Shown here: positions 34,281-43,834 of the stretch, piece by piece
How the letters are laid out: the number at the start of each line of letters is the position of its first letter
How positions within the stretch are numbered: position 1 is the stretch's first letter
Assembly (NCBI RefSeq): GCF_002646595.1
Contig: NZ_PDUD01000010.1
Location: 124,001-188,000 of the forward strand
Origin: Flavilitoribacter nigricans DSM 23189 = NBRC 102662
GTDB taxonomy: Bacteria > Bacteroidota > Bacteroidia > Chitinophagales > Saprospiraceae
Direction: 5' to 3'
Length of the DNA stretch: 64,000 nucleotides
Notes under the pieces: model-generated
What the model saw: the letters and a program-made list of their open reading frames with translations, nothing else
What the model was told of the DNA's origin: nothing
Databases searched by the model: none
Translations under genes and position numbers: made by a program

Positions 34281-35987
34281 ATGCTGAAAAAGCTATTGCT
34301 CTTCATAGCCTTATTGAGTTTTCTGTCTGCGGGAAAGACCACCGCGCAAAACGAAGCATTCGATATTCTGATCATTAACGGTCGGATCATTGACGGCACC
34401 GGCAATCCCTGGTTCTACGGGGACGTAGCCATTAAAGACGATCGGATCGTCCGGATCGGCACCATCAAAAGCAGAGATGCCAAAAAGGTCATCGATGCCG
34501 ACGGACAGATTGTCTGTCCCGGCTTTATCGATATTCATTCCCACGCCGATGATACCCACGGCCGCAATAATCTGCGCTCCGATGACCCCATGCTGCGCGC
34601 TGCGCATAATATGGTCATGCAGGGAGTGACCACCCTGGTGGTGAATCACGACGGTCGCAGTCCGGGCTCCATCGCCGAACAAAAACGCGCTATGGAAAGC
34701 GGCGGTATCGGTCCGAACGTAGCGCTTCTGGTGGGCCACAACTCCATCCGTTCCCGTGCCATGGGTAGCGACTTCGAGCGCCTCGCCACTCCGGCGGAGA
34801 TCGAAAAAATGAAAAATATGATCCGGGAAGGACTGGAAGACGGCGCTTATGGCCTCTCGGCCGGTCTGGAATATACGCCGGGCCGCTGGAGCAATACGGA
34901 GGAGGTGATCGAACTGGTCAGCACACTGAAAGCCTACGGCGGCATCTACATTGTACACGAACGCTTTTCGGGATCCGATCCGATGTGGTATCTCCCCAGT
35001 CGCGACGGGCAGAGCCCCGGCAACGCCATCGACAACATCACCGAAGTCATCAAGGTGGCGGAAGCAACGGGCGTACCGTCCTGCGCCACCCACATCAAGG
35101 TCAAGGGCGCCGATATCTGGGGCGCCAGCACTGCCATCGTGAACCTCGTGGAACGCGCCCGGGCACGGGGCGTGGAGGTTTGGGCCGACCAGTACCCCTA
35201 CAACACTTCCGGTACCGACGGGCGGACAACCCTGATCCCCCGCTGGGCCGTTGACCTGGATAATGCGAAAAACGCGACTACCTATCGCGACGCGCTGGAG
35301 CAGACCCTGGCTGATCCGGGATTGTACCAACAATTTGAAATGGATGTATTACGGGAGATCGAACGCCGGGGCGGACCGGAAAATATTGTCGTTTTCGAAT
35401 TTCCCATCGAATCCTATATCGGTAAGTCCATTGCTGATATCGCCAAAGAACAGGACCTTTCGCTCCTGGAAACCGCTATTCACCTCCAGATGAAGGGGGA
35501 CCCGCAACAGCGGGGCGGCGGTCGGCTCCGCGGCTTCTCCATGTCCGAACAGGATATCGAGATCTTCGCCCGCCAGCCCTGGGTGATCACCGCATCCGAC
35601 GCCGGACTCGGGGTACCGTTTAACCCGGTGCACGCCCGCTTTTACGGAACCTTTCCCAGGAAAATTGCCTGGTACGCTAAAGAAAGAGGGGTGATCAGCG
35701 TGGAGCACGCCATTCGATCGGCCACCAGTCTTCCGGCCCAGTTCATGGGCTTCAGGGACCGGGGCCTGCTCCGCGAAGGCTATAAGGCCGATATCACTAT
35801 TTTCGATCCGGACCAGATCAAGGATAAAGCCACCTTTTTCGAACCGCATCAGTATCCGGAAGGCATTCGCTCCGTAATCGTCAATGGGACCTTTCTGGTA
35901 GACGAAGGCCAACTACAGGAAAAAACCCTGCCGGGAAAGATCCTCAGTATCAAGGATAGCCGGCGGTATAGCGTGGAACGCCCCTAG
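34281..35987 (+). CDS. D-aminoacylase/N-acyl-D-amino-acid deacylase (amidohydrolase)
   Basis: 568 residues with a signal peptide (hydrophobic ~5-18, 'TTAQN'). The amidohydrolase start 'LIINGRIIDGTGNPW', metal motif 'CPGFIDIHSHADD', 'CATHIKVKG', 'VITASDAGLG' and the C-terminal 'GYKADITIFDP' fit the D-aminoacylase group. They remove acyl groups from N-acyl-D-amino acids in a zinc-dependent reaction. Exported versions are common in Bacteroidota. Position in the operon with a beta-lactamase-like hydrolase supports a role with D-amino-acid products. Confidence 0.88.
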   Translation: MLKKLLLFIALLSFLSAGKTTAQNEAFDILIINGRIIDGTGNPWFYGDVAIKDDRIVRIGTIKSRDAKKVIDADGQIVCPGFIDIHSHADDTHGRNNLRSDDPMLRAAHNMVMQGVTTLVVNHDGRSPGSIAEQKRAMESGGIGPNVALLVGHNSIRSRAMGSDFERLATPAEIEKMKNMIREGLEDGAYGLSAGLEYTPGRWSNTEEVIELVSTLKAYGGIYIVHERFSGSDPMWYLPSRDGQSPGNAIDNITEVIKVAEATGVPSCATHIKVKGADIWGASTAIVNLVERARARGVEVWADQYPYNTSGTDGRTTLIPRWAVDLDNAKNATTYRDALEQTLADPGLYQQFEMDVLREIERRGGPENIVVFEFPIESYIGKSIADIAKEQDLSLLETAIHLQMKGDPQQRGGGRLRGFSMSEQDIEIFARQPWVITASDAGLGVPFNPVHARFYGTFPRKIAWYAKERGVISVEHAIRSATSLPAQFMGFRDRGLLREGYKADITIFDPDQIKDKATFFEPHQYPEGIRSVIVNGTFLVDEGQLQEKTLPGKILSIKDSRRYSVERP

Positions 35988-36059
35988 CTTTACCGTAAAA
36001 GTGAAAGACCATGAAAGCATAAGGACCATACTACAATTCATTTTACCAAACCCTTATAC

Positions 36060-37802
36060 ATGACCAGTCAAAGAATCTTCTCTTGCCTTTTGGCCTTTTC
36101 CGTATTGCTGGCGGGCTGTCAGGAAAATACGGATCAACCGGGGTCGGGCCCCGGCTTCAGTATTGCCTTACCGGACACCGGACAGGATACGACTTACGAC
36201 GGGCGGCTTATTCTCATGCTCTCTACCAATGAAGAGGCCGAACCGCGCTTCCAGATATCGGACGGACTGCAAACGCAGCTTGCCTACGGAATGGATGTGG
36301 AGGGCTGGGCCGCCGGAGCGAGCCTGGATTTTGCTACGGAAGCCTTTGGCTATCCGATCGAAAGCATGCAGGATATTCCCGCCGGGGAATATTACGTGCA
36401 GGCACTGCTGCATAAGTACGAAACCTTCGAACGAGCGGACGGCCATACCGTAAAAATGCCGATGGACCGGGGCGAAGGCCAGCAGTGGAACCGGGCACCG
36501 GGCAATCTGTACAGCACCCCGCAGAAGATCAGTTTTGATCCGTCCGACGACGAGACCTTCACCATCACGCTGGATCAGGAGATCCCGCCGATCAAAACGC
36601 CCGAGGATACCGAGTACGTGAAACACATCAAGATCCGGAGCGAACTGCTCAGCGATTTCTGGGGGCGCGATATGTATCTGGGCGCCCACGTCCTGCTCCC
36701 CGAAGGCTGGGATTACCATCCCGATGCGAAGTACCCATTGGCCATTTTCCACGGACACTTCCCCGCTGACTTCGGCGGTTGGCGCACCACTCCACCGGAT
36801 ACTTCGGAGCCCTGCGTTTTCAGCGCCCGCTTTGGGGTCGAATGCTACAACCACGTTGTGCAGCAGGAAGCCTACGATTTTTATAAAATGTGGACCGGCC
36901 CCGATTTCCCCCGGGTGATCGCCATTGAGGTCCAGCACGCCAATCCGTTCTACGATGATTCCTACGCGGTAAATTCCGAAAATCTGGGCCCGTACGGAGA
37001 TGCAATTACCTACGAACTGATCCCCTACATTGAAGAGCAGTTTCGCGGTATCGGCGAGGGCTGGGCCCGGTTTACCTACGGAGGTTCTACCGGTGGCTGG
37101 GAAGCCCTGGCGGTACAGGTTAAGTATCCCAAAGAATACAACGGCTGTTATGCGGCCTGTCCGGACCCGATCGATTTCCGGGCCTATTGCCTGATCAATC
37201 TGTACAAAGATAAAAATGCCTATTTCCTGGACAGCCAGTTCAAGCGCAACGAGCGGCCCGGCCACCGCGACTCGCTGGGTTTCGTGGACGCTACCGTCAA
37301 GGATATGAATTACCGGGAACTGGTACTGGGTACCAAAAGTCGCTCCGGACAGCAATTCGATATCTGGGAAGCGGTTTATTCGCCGGTGGGATCCGACGGC
37401 TACCCACAGCGGATCTGGGATAAAAAAACGGGAGTGATCGATCCGGAGGTGGCCGAATACTGGCGGGAGAACTACGATCTGGCTTATATTATGAAAAGAG
37501 ATTGGGCGACGATTGGTCCTGACCTAAAAGGAAAGATCGCCATCTACTGCGGCGATATGGACAACTATTACCTCAACAATGCCGTCTATTTGACGGAGGC
37601 CATGCTGGAAGCCACTACTGATCCGTATTATGACGGTGAAGTGGATTACGGAGACCGGGCGGAACATTGCTGGAACGGGGATCAGACCCAACCCAACGCC
37701 ATTTCCCGCCTACGTTACCACCGGATGTTCATTCCAAAATGGACCGCATCGGTAGCGGAGCGGGCACCCAGCGGTGCGGATCTGACGTCCTGGAGGTACT
37801 AA
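36060..37802 (+). CDS. Esterase-like alpha/beta hydrolase lipoprotein
   Basis: 580 residues with a clear lipobox ('FSVLLAGC', Cys20). Residues ~180-400 have an esterase-D-like alpha/beta-hydrolase fold: 'DAKYPLAIFHGHFPADFGGW' and the nucleophile elbow 'TYGGSTGGWEAL' (GxSxG type). A candidate His near the C-terminus is 'RAEHCWNGD'. The N-terminal ~170 residues form a beta domain ('GRLILMLSTNEEAEPRFQIS') likely to be Ig-like. Substrate is unknown. It is the last gene of a probable three-gene operon ending in a hairpin at 37817-37860. Confidence 0.7.
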   Translation: MTSQRIFSCLLAFSVLLAGCQENTDQPGSGPGFSIALPDTGQDTTYDGRLILMLSTNEEAEPRFQISDGLQTQLAYGMDVEGWAAGASLDFATEAFGYPIESMQDIPAGEYYVQALLHKYETFERADGHTVKMPMDRGEGQQWNRAPGNLYSTPQKISFDPSDDETFTITLDQEIPPIKTPEDTEYVKHIKIRSELLSDFWGRDMYLGAHVLLPEGWDYHPDAKYPLAIFHGHFPADFGGWRTTPPDTSEPCVFSARFGVECYNHVVQQEAYDFYKMWTGPDFPRVIAIEVQHANPFYDDSYAVNSENLGPYGDAITYELIPYIEEQFRGIGEGWARFTYGGSTGGWEALAVQVKYPKEYNGCYAACPDPIDFRAYCLINLYKDKNAYFLDSQFKRNERPGHRDSLGFVDATVKDMNYRELVLGTKSRSGQQFDIWEAVYSPVGSDGYPQRIWDKKTGVIDPEVAEYWRENYDLAYIMKRDWATIGPDLKGKIAIYCGDMDNYYLNNAVYLTEAMLEATTDPYYDGEVDYGDRAEHCWNGDQTQPNAISRLRYHRMFIPKWTASVAERAPSGADLTSWRY

Positions 37803-37816
37803 ATCCCCGAACGAAA

Positions 37817-37860
37817 GCTGGCGGCACCAGGATTTTTCTATAGATCCTAGTGCCGTTAGC
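37817..37860 (+). terminator. Hairpin at the end of the hydrolase operon
   Basis: CGGCAC-c-AGGAT (37822-37833) pairs with ATCCT-a-GTGCCG (37844-37855), extended by GCT/AGC. It has no strong T-run. Confidence 0.5.
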
Positions 37861-38002
37861 CCGGATCGGATCGAGTTAGCCCGAATTGCCGGAGTTTGAT
37901 TAGTAATATGCCCCTCAGCATAAATGGGAACAAAGGCGTATTTTTCACCCTGAGAGTCCTGACTCCGTCAATTGCTGATCCCCAAACGACCATGTAATAA
38001 AT

Positions 38003-38971
38003 ATGACCCGACTCAAAAAATATTTTCCCTATCTGCTGGCGCTGGTAATCGCCCTGCTGTATTTCGGCCTGCCGGTCTTTGCAGACTACCTGACCAGTAA
38101 ACCGCAATTTGCCAAGTACGCTTCCCGGGACGCCCCAAGAATTGTGGAGGGCATTCAGCAGGCACTGGTCTACCCTATCGGTCAATGGATACCGTCTCCC
38201 TGGCGGGATCTTATAGTATTTCCCTACTGGTTATTGATCTTCCTGGCTATCGGCTGGGTCTATCAAAAAACGCAACCGGTTTCCCGCTACCTGCTGTGGG
38301 CCGGTCTGGGTCTGATTGTTCTCTTGTACCTGTTCCCCAATCTGTTGCTGCTGGCGGAGCGTTCGCGGCCAAGCCTGGCGCATGGCTCCGTGAGGGATGG
38401 CTGGATAGAAGGTGCCAAGCGACTGCCTTTCCGGGGTGCGAATTTCACCACCTACTCTTTTCCGGGATATTTGTTTGGGCGTACTTACGTTCACGAACGG
38501 GTCCGAAAAACGGTACTGGATGCTTTTGCCGCCAGTACCGAAAAGGTACCGGAAACGACTTTTGTGATCGGGGAAACCGGACTACCGGATGGCGGGGTTT
38601 TTCATCCCCACCGCACGCACCGGAACGGCCTGAGTGTAGATATACTGACTCCGCTTTTGCGGAACGGCCGGCCTTACCAAACCCACCATCTGTTCAACCT
38701 GTGGGGCTACGGCCTGGAGTTCGATGATGCTGGAAACCTGAACGCAAATACGGCAATCGATTACCAAAGTCTGGGCGTGATCATCCTGGCGCTTAAAGAA
38801 GCGGCAGCGGAAAACGGCCTAACAATTGAAAAGGTGATCTTTGATCCCGTTCTACGCCCGCCCCTATTCGCCACGGAAGCGGGGAAGAAGATCCGGGACC
38901 TGCCCTATACCCGCAACCGCATTATCCTGCGGCACGATGATCATTTTCATATTGATTTTGGGATGAGATAA
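38003..38971 (+). CDS. Membrane-anchored MepA-type murein endopeptidase
   Basis: 322 residues. Three membrane helices lie in the first ~125 residues ('YLLALVIALLYFGLPVF', 'WLLIFLAIGWVY', 'LLWAGLGLIVLLYLFPNLLL'). The rest resembles penicillin-insensitive murein endopeptidase (M74): 'GGVFHPHRTHRNGLSVDI' with the metal ligands and a C-terminal 'RHDDHFHIDFG' (HxH). These enzymes cleave D-Ala-meso-DAP cross-links in peptidoglycan. The usual MepA is a soluble periplasmic protein, so the three membrane segments are unusual. Its 3' end faces the next gene with only 2 nt between them. Confidence 0.8.
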   Translation: MTRLKKYFPYLLALVIALLYFGLPVFADYLTSKPQFAKYASRDAPRIVEGIQQALVYPIGQWIPSPWRDLIVFPYWLLIFLAIGWVYQKTQPVSRYLLWAGLGLIVLLYLFPNLLLLAERSRPSLAHGSVRDGWIEGAKRLPFRGANFTTYSFPGYLFGRTYVHERVRKTVLDAFAASTEKVPETTFVIGETGLPDGGVFHPHRTHRNGLSVDILTPLLRNGRPYQTHHLFNLWGYGLEFDDAGNLNANTAIDYQSLGVIILALKEAAAENGLTIEKVIFDPVLRPPLFATEAGKKIRDLPYTRNRIILRHDDHFHIDFGMR

Positions 38972-38973
38972 TG

Positions 38974-39771
38974 CTAAGTCCCGTCCGCAACCTTTTTCTT
39001 TTTTATCAGGGGTGCAGCCAGCCAGGAAGTGTTGACTTTTCCACGATGCTGGTAAAAATAGGCGCGGCGGCCTTTGATGATCACTTCCCGACTGCGCGGC
39101 ATTCGCTCCGTATCGACGGGATGGACAATAGACAGGGAAAAATAGTTGGCCCCTTCCGGTTCGACCGGGAACCATTTGATATCCTCAAAACCGTAAGTCA
39201 TGAAGCCGATCTGTGTGACTTCCTGGGCGGGTATCCGAACTTCGTTGTTCTCCTTAACCACTACCTGATTTTTTATCCTCGGCGCAAAAGCACAGTTCCG
39301 TCTTTTTTCATGCCTGACCAGGTGATGGTAATTCCGTTTTTTATTGATGTAGACGGTGAGTTGATCAAACTCGAAGGATTCGCTCGATTGTAAGACTTCC
39401 GCTTCGTAGGTCTGCAGCAGATAATCGATCCGGAGGGTAATGGAATCCTGGTCTTTTAGCTCCGCAGACTCAAAGGTCGTTTCAATTTTCCGCTCCCGGA
39501 GTTCCGGATTGAGGATTACTTCATCCCCATTGCTCACCCAGTTTCCCTGAGTGACATATTTCCCGTATTGGTAAAAGAAAACCGGATCTACCGTGCTTAG
39601 GCTGAACGTCCCGTCCGTTTTCAATTCCAGACTGGTCAGCGGCATGCCATTATAGTCCGTATAATGACCGGCAAATTCCGGATTAAATTGTTGGGCGGAA
39701 AGTTTTCCGGCAACAATGATCAGTAGAAACAGAGTAAAGGCGCATCGCTTCATTACCGTTTTATTTTCCAT
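38974..39771 (-). CDS. Exported protein of unknown function
   Basis: 265 residues from the first ATG (39769-39771); a second ATG at 39751-39753 gives a tidier signal peptide ('CAFTLFLLIIVAGKLSAQ') and may be the real start. The mature part is beta-rich: 'GHYTDYNGMPLTSLELKTDG', 'FFYQYGKYVTQGNWVSNGD' and 'EKRRNCAFAPRIKNQ', the pattern of a small lipocalin-like or DUF-type barrel. It has no recognisable catalytic motif. It is convergent with the MepA-type gene. Confidence 0.7.
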   Translation of the reverse strand: MENKTVMKRCAFTLFLLIIVAGKLSAQQFNPEFAGHYTDYNGMPLTSLELKTDGTFSLSTVDPVFFYQYGKYVTQGNWVSNGDEVILNPELRERKIETTFESAELKDQDSITLRIDYLLQTYEAEVLQSSESFEFDQLTVYINKKRNYHHLVRHEKRRNCAFAPRIKNQVVVKENNEVRIPAQEVTQIGFMTYGFEDIKWFPVEPEGANYFSLSIVHPVDTERMPRSREVIIKGRRAYFYQHRGKVNTSWLAAPLIKKKKVADGT

Positions 39772-39864
39772 GACAGTGCATAAAACAGAAACGATGCAAT
39801 GCGCCTTTTAAGCGTTTATTCGGTCAATAATATTTTTCGCTTTATTGAATGATGCGGCAGCTGC

Positions 39865-41205
39865 TTATTCTATCCGCTTGCCCGGGTGGGAACCATTCTG
39901 ATGCAGGATCACTTCATTCACTACCCCTTCATCATTAACCACAAATTCCAGTTTGGCATTTACGATCTTTGAAAAGAAGATCGTCTCACTTTCCGGAAAA
40001 ACAGGGGAAACGTTCTGGTTGGTCGGATGGATCAGCAAATGATCCCCGTTTGGTTCGATCTCAATGTCAAAGCCGGGGAATAGATTGTAAGTACCCGCGT
40101 ACTTTTCGAGTATTTCGGGTCCGACCTCTACAACTTCCAACTCTTTGGGCATTTCGACCTCTTCGCCCAGATACATTTTGGCCATATCCTGAGCCACCCG
40201 GGTGCTGTTGGCCGATTCCAGGTTGGCGAGTACGATAACGGATAGTTTTTCTTCCGGCATCAGGATACCCATAGAACGGAAACCGTCGATCCCACCGCTG
40301 TGCGAATACACCGTTTTACCGGAGCGTTCCTCTATGGTCCAGCCGAACCCATAGTTATTCAAAAAGGGGGTGAATATTTTTTCGTAAGCCGCTTCGGAAA
40401 CGATCTTTTTCTCCAATAGCGCACGGTGCCAGCGCAACAGATCCTCCGTTGTGGAATAGAGGGCGCCGGCCGCGCCGGCCATATCCGTAACGATGTTTCC
40501 GGCTTTTTCCGGATAATCGCCCACCGCCGCGTAGCCTTCGGCCATATTGGGAATAACGTCCCGGTAGTGTTCGAAGCCGGAATTTTTCATGCCCAGCGGA
40601 TCGAAGATATTTTGCTTCAGATATTCATCGTAGGGTACACCGCTCACTTTCTCAATGATCATGCCGAGCAGGTAGTAGCCCGAATTGTTGTATTTGAACT
40701 CGGAACCCGGTTTGAACTCCAGTTCCTTATCCCAGAAGTTTTTAATAAAATCTTCGGGTGCTTCTTCCATGCTGCCCCGGTGTTTCATGATCTCCGCCAT
40801 GCCGGTATAGCTGGGAATTCCCGAACTGTGCGTAAGCAGATGATGAATGCTTACTTTTTTACCGATTTCTTCGGGATAATCCGCCAGATAATCCACGATG
40901 GGAGCTTCCAGGTCAATTTTGCCCTCTTCCACCAATTTCATGACGGCCATTGCTGTGAATTGCTTGGTGATCGATCCGATCCTGAATTTGGTAGTGGGCG
41001 TTATAGGTACGCCATATTCGATGGCGGCCTCCCCGAATCCCTTGGAAAACAGGACCTGATCGCCGCGGGCCACCAGCACGCTACCGCTGAATTGCTCTGC
41101 GTCCGTGAGCAATTGGAGGTAAGTGCCCATGCGCTCGGCTGCGCTTTGACCAAATAATTCTCCGACAGTGACCAGTAATAGTAATAATGTGGACAGGTTC
41201 TTCAT
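39865..41205 (-). CDS. Secreted class-C beta-lactamase-like serine hydrolase
   Basis: 446 residues with a signal peptide (hydrophobic ~4-17, 'ELFGQ'). Motifs: SxxK 'IGSITKQF' (Ser78, Lys81), YxN 'FKYNNSGYYLLG', and 'YSHSGGIDGF' in place of KTG. A C-terminal ~100-residue beta domain ('EKYAGTYNLFPGFDIEIEPN') is typical of class-C beta-lactamase-related hydrolases (DUF3471-like). A substrate is not readable, but a D-peptidase or esterase is more likely than a true beta-lactamase. It is a single gene, separated from neighbours by >80 nt. Confidence 0.88.
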   Translation of the reverse strand: MKNLSTLLLLLVTVGELFGQSAAERMGTYLQLLTDAEQFSGSVLVARGDQVLFSKGFGEAAIEYGVPITPTTKFRIGSITKQFTAMAVMKLVEEGKIDLEAPIVDYLADYPEEIGKKVSIHHLLTHSSGIPSYTGMAEIMKHRGSMEEAPEDFIKNFWDKELEFKPGSEFKYNNSGYYLLGMIIEKVSGVPYDEYLKQNIFDPLGMKNSGFEHYRDVIPNMAEGYAAVGDYPEKAGNIVTDMAGAAGALYSTTEDLLRWHRALLEKKIVSEAAYEKIFTPFLNNYGFGWTIEERSGKTVYSHSGGIDGFRSMGILMPEEKLSVIVLANLESANSTRVAQDMAKMYLGEEVEMPKELEVVEVGPEILEKYAGTYNLFPGFDIEIEPNGDHLLIHPTNQNVSPVFPESETIFFSKIVNAKLEFVVNDEGVVNEVILHQNGSHPGKRIE

Positions 41206-41360
41206 GCGCTACAGTTTTAGTTTTGGTATCCAAACTTGCTCCTTTTGGGGATCAGCACACGAAATAAATAGACCAATCGGTAACGGTTTTTGATGGATGC
41301 AGGAAAATTACCAAATCCACACCAGCCTCCGGCAACTACCCAAACGGGAAACGATCCGGT

Positions 41361-42263
41361 CTAGTTTGCCGTTTTTCGGCTCAGCTTACGGATCGCTTTT
41401 TCGATCTTCGGCCAGGCGACACTCCCCGGAGCGATCACTTCAAAATGGCCGGCGTTTTTCACTTTGACGATCTTAACGCGATCACCTTTGGCCCGGGCCT
41501 GCTCAAAATACGGCTGTAGGTGGGTGAGCGGGACAATCGGATCTTCCATGCCGCTGACCAGGACCTGACGGACGCCGAGCGGAGCCATCTGCAAGGGCGA
41601 TGCCTGCCGGTAACGTTCCGGCATATTTTCCGGTAAACCACCGATGAGTTCGTCCACACTGGTCCCGCAGCTTTGGCCTTCGCGCACTAGATAGCCGGCC
41701 GGGTCTACAATGCCGGCCAGACTGACCACTCCGGAAAGGGGCAACGGATCACCAGTTTTCAGTTCACTGCCGGCCGGTAGCTGATCCTGCGCTCCGAGCC
41801 AGAGAGCGAGGTGCCCGCCGGCGGAGTGTCCGGTCACCACTACGTGATCCAGGTCCAGTTGGTATTCATCGGCAATTTCCCGGAGGTAATTGACACCCTT
41901 GGCCACATCCAGAAAAGTATTGGGCCAGGCGCCTTCCCGATCTCCGACCCGGCGGTATTCCAGATTCCAGGTAGCATATCCCGCTTCGGTCAGCGAAGTG
42001 GCCATCGCATCCATCAGGTGCAGGTCGTAAGCGGACAGCCAGCATCCGCCGTGAATGATCACCACCACGGGAAAAGGCTGATTCCGGGCCGAAGGCAGGC
42101 GCAATTCACCGAATTGCAGCGAATCGGGTCCGTAACTGATCACGGCATCGGCCGGTGCAACCGGCAAAGCGAGCACTTCGGGTACCCGCATCAGCTTAGA
42201 TTGTGCAGACAGGTGCAGTTGGCAAAAAGCGACAAACAGCAGGCAATAAATTAATTTTTGCAT
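41361..42263 (-). CDS. Secreted alpha/beta hydrolase (BD-FAE-like esterase)
   Basis: 300 residues with a signal peptide ('CLLFVAFCQLHLSAQ'). The oxyanion motif 'VVVIIHGGCWLSAYD', nucleophile elbow 'VVTGHSAGGHLALWLG' and C-terminal 'VKNAGHFEVIAPG' supply the expected triad. Bifunctional carbohydrate esterase/feruloyl esterase (BD-FAE) and related acetyl-xylan esterases share this layout. It is divergently oriented from the ROK gene with only 56 nt between the starts, so they could share regulatory sites. Confidence 0.85.
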   Translation of the reverse strand: MQKLIYCLLFVAFCQLHLSAQSKLMRVPEVLALPVAPADAVISYGPDSLQFGELRLPSARNQPFPVVVIIHGGCWLSAYDLHLMDAMATSLTEAGYATWNLEYRRVGDREGAWPNTFLDVAKGVNYLREIADEYQLDLDHVVVTGHSAGGHLALWLGAQDQLPAGSELKTGDPLPLSGVVSLAGIVDPAGYLVREGQSCGTSVDELIGGLPENMPERYRQASPLQMAPLGVRQVLVSGMEDPIVPLTHLQPYFEQARAKGDRVKIVKVKNAGHFEVIAPGSVAWPKIEKAIRKLSRKTAN

Positions 42264-42319
42264 GGAAGCTTTTAGATATTTATTTCAAGAATAGTAACTT
42301 CTGGCCGCATCTTGAAAAT

Positions 42320-43177
42320 ATGGATAAAGAAAATACAATAATCGGAGTTGACCTGGGCGGCACCAAAGTGGAAGCCACCCGGCTACGGGGCACTGAGATC
42401 CTGCAAAGTGAACGCAAACTGATCCAGGCGCAGGGCACCGCCGATCAGGTCCTGCAGGATATGATCGAGGTCATCCAGAGGGTCTGGTCGCCGGACGTTT
42501 CCGCTATCGGCATCGGAGTTCCCAGTATCGTAGATGTTGAACAGGGAATCGTATACGATGTTCAAAACATTCCGTCTTGGAAAGAGGTCCCGCTCAAGGC
42601 TATTCTGGAGGCTCAATTTGAGTGCCCGGTCGCCGTCAACAATGACGCCAACTGCTTCGCTCTGGGAGAAAAGCATTTCGGGGAAGCGAAAGATTTTGAC
42701 AATGTGGTTGGCCTCATCGTAGGTACGGGCATTGCCGGCGGTATCATCATCAACGGCCGGCTGTATACCGGGCGGCACTGCGGTGCCGGAGAATTTGGCA
42801 TGCTCCCCTATCTCGATCATCATCTGGAATATTACGCCAGCGGCCAGTATTTCGCCAACATCCACGGTACCGACGGTGCCGCGGTAGCGGAGCGGGCCAT
42901 GCGCGGGGACGCCACGGCTCTGAGCCTGTTCAAAGACTTCGGCTACCATCTGGCCAGTGCCGTCATGGCTATCCTATACACCTACGATCCGGAAGTGATC
43001 GTCATGGGCGGCTCCGTGAGCAAAGCTTATCCATTTTTTGCACAAAGCCTACAGGATCGATTAAAGACCTTTGCTTATCCAAAGGTGATCGAATCCCTCC
43101 AACTGCGCATCTCACAGCATCCCAATATTGCCGTTCTCGGTGCAGCCATGTTGTGCTACGAAGCCGAGGAGGAATGA
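42320..43177 (+). CDS. ROK-family sugar kinase/regulator without the usual zinc motif
   Basis: 285 residues from the ATG at 42320 (MDKENTIIGVDLGGTKVEAT); the open frame extends upstream into the divergent gene's start region. The phosphate-1 motif 'GVDLGGTKVE', 'IGVPSIVD', 'VNNDANCFALGE', 'VGLIVGTGIAGG' and 'VMGGSVSKA' are ROK hallmarks; sugar binding by 'NDAN' and 'GAGEFG' is present. The usual CxCGxxGC zinc site after this is missing ('MLPYLDHHLEYYASG'), unlike the second ROK gene in the window. A glucokinase-like function is likely; the substrate is unknown. Confidence 0.87.
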   Translation: MDKENTIIGVDLGGTKVEATRLRGTEILQSERKLIQAQGTADQVLQDMIEVIQRVWSPDVSAIGIGVPSIVDVEQGIVYDVQNIPSWKEVPLKAILEAQFECPVAVNNDANCFALGEKHFGEAKDFDNVVGLIVGTGIAGGIIINGRLYTGRHCGAGEFGMLPYLDHHLEYYASGQYFANIHGTDGAAVAERAMRGDATALSLFKDFGYHLASAVMAILYTYDPEVIVMGGSVSKAYPFFAQSLQDRLKTFAYPKVIESLQLRISQHPNIAVLGAAMLCYEAEEE

Positions 43178-43599
43178 TCCGCTACAATGACCCAGTCACC
43201 TTTGATCTTTCGCCACACCAGTAGAAAATGGCCGGTTGGCTGGTCGTTTTCGCGGGTGAGGGTATATTTTCCGGTAAGCATGATCACTTTTTTGCTCAGT
43301 TGCTGGACCTCCAGGATATCGAACTTAAGTTTCCCCATAGCCGCCTGATCGGGATAGACCCGCTTGTAGCGTTCCAGCGTATTCTGCCAGCCGTAAGTCA
43401 CCCCATTTCCGCCGATAAACTGTAATTTTTCCGAAGTCCAGTAGCCGACCATGAAGGCGTCGATATCTCCTCGGTTCCAGTCATCCGCCTGCCGCAGCAA
43501 GATGGATTTTACAGTCTCGACATCCTTGTTTTTCTGGGCAGAAAGCCCGGTAGCCGTTCCGGCAAAGATCAGTAATAGGCAAATTTTGATCCAATTCAT
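43156..43599 (-). CDS. Exported NTF2-like (SnoaL/DUF4440) protein
   Basis: 147 residues with a signal peptide ('CLLLIFAGTATGLSAQ'). The mature part fits the NTF2-like fold of DUF4440: 'LLRQADDWNRGDIDAFMVGY', 'EKLQFIGGNGVTYGW', 'NTLERYKRVYPD' and 'FLLVWRKIKGDWVIVADH'. Members bind small molecules or act as isomerases; the role here is unknown. Its 3' end overlaps the convergent ROK gene by 22 nt (43156-43177). Confidence 0.85.
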   Translation of the reverse strand: MNWIKICLLLIFAGTATGLSAQKNKDVETVKSILLRQADDWNRGDIDAFMVGYWTSEKLQFIGGNGVTYGWQNTLERYKRVYPDQAAMGKLKFDILEVQQLSKKVIMLTGKYTLTRENDQPTGHFLLVWRKIKGDWVIVADHSSSAS

Positions 43600-43700
43600 A
43601 TTTACAACAAGTTTTATTAGGTCGGTTTCGGGACCAGATATTCAGGCCACCGGTACCGCAAAATTATTGCCTGAATATAGCAAAAGCGTTATGAATGGTT

Positions 43701-43708
43701 TACCTTTG
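43701..43708 (+). promoter_or_regulatory. Candidate -7 promoter box for the PurF-like gene
   Basis: TACCTTTG matches TAnnTTTG exactly, 127 nt before the ATG. No TTG lies at 19-21 nt upstream. The predicted 5' UTR contains a CGCTG-TCCGG-CAGCG hairpin (43782-43796). Confidence 0.4.
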
Positions 43709-43834
43709 CGTCTTTATTGCAGAATCCACCTCCATTCCCGTACAACTGACCTGAAAAAATGCCGATAAAACGGTCATTCTGCGCTGTCCGGCAGCGTAAT
43801 TTTTAGACGCAAACAATTAAACGTCAGCATATCC

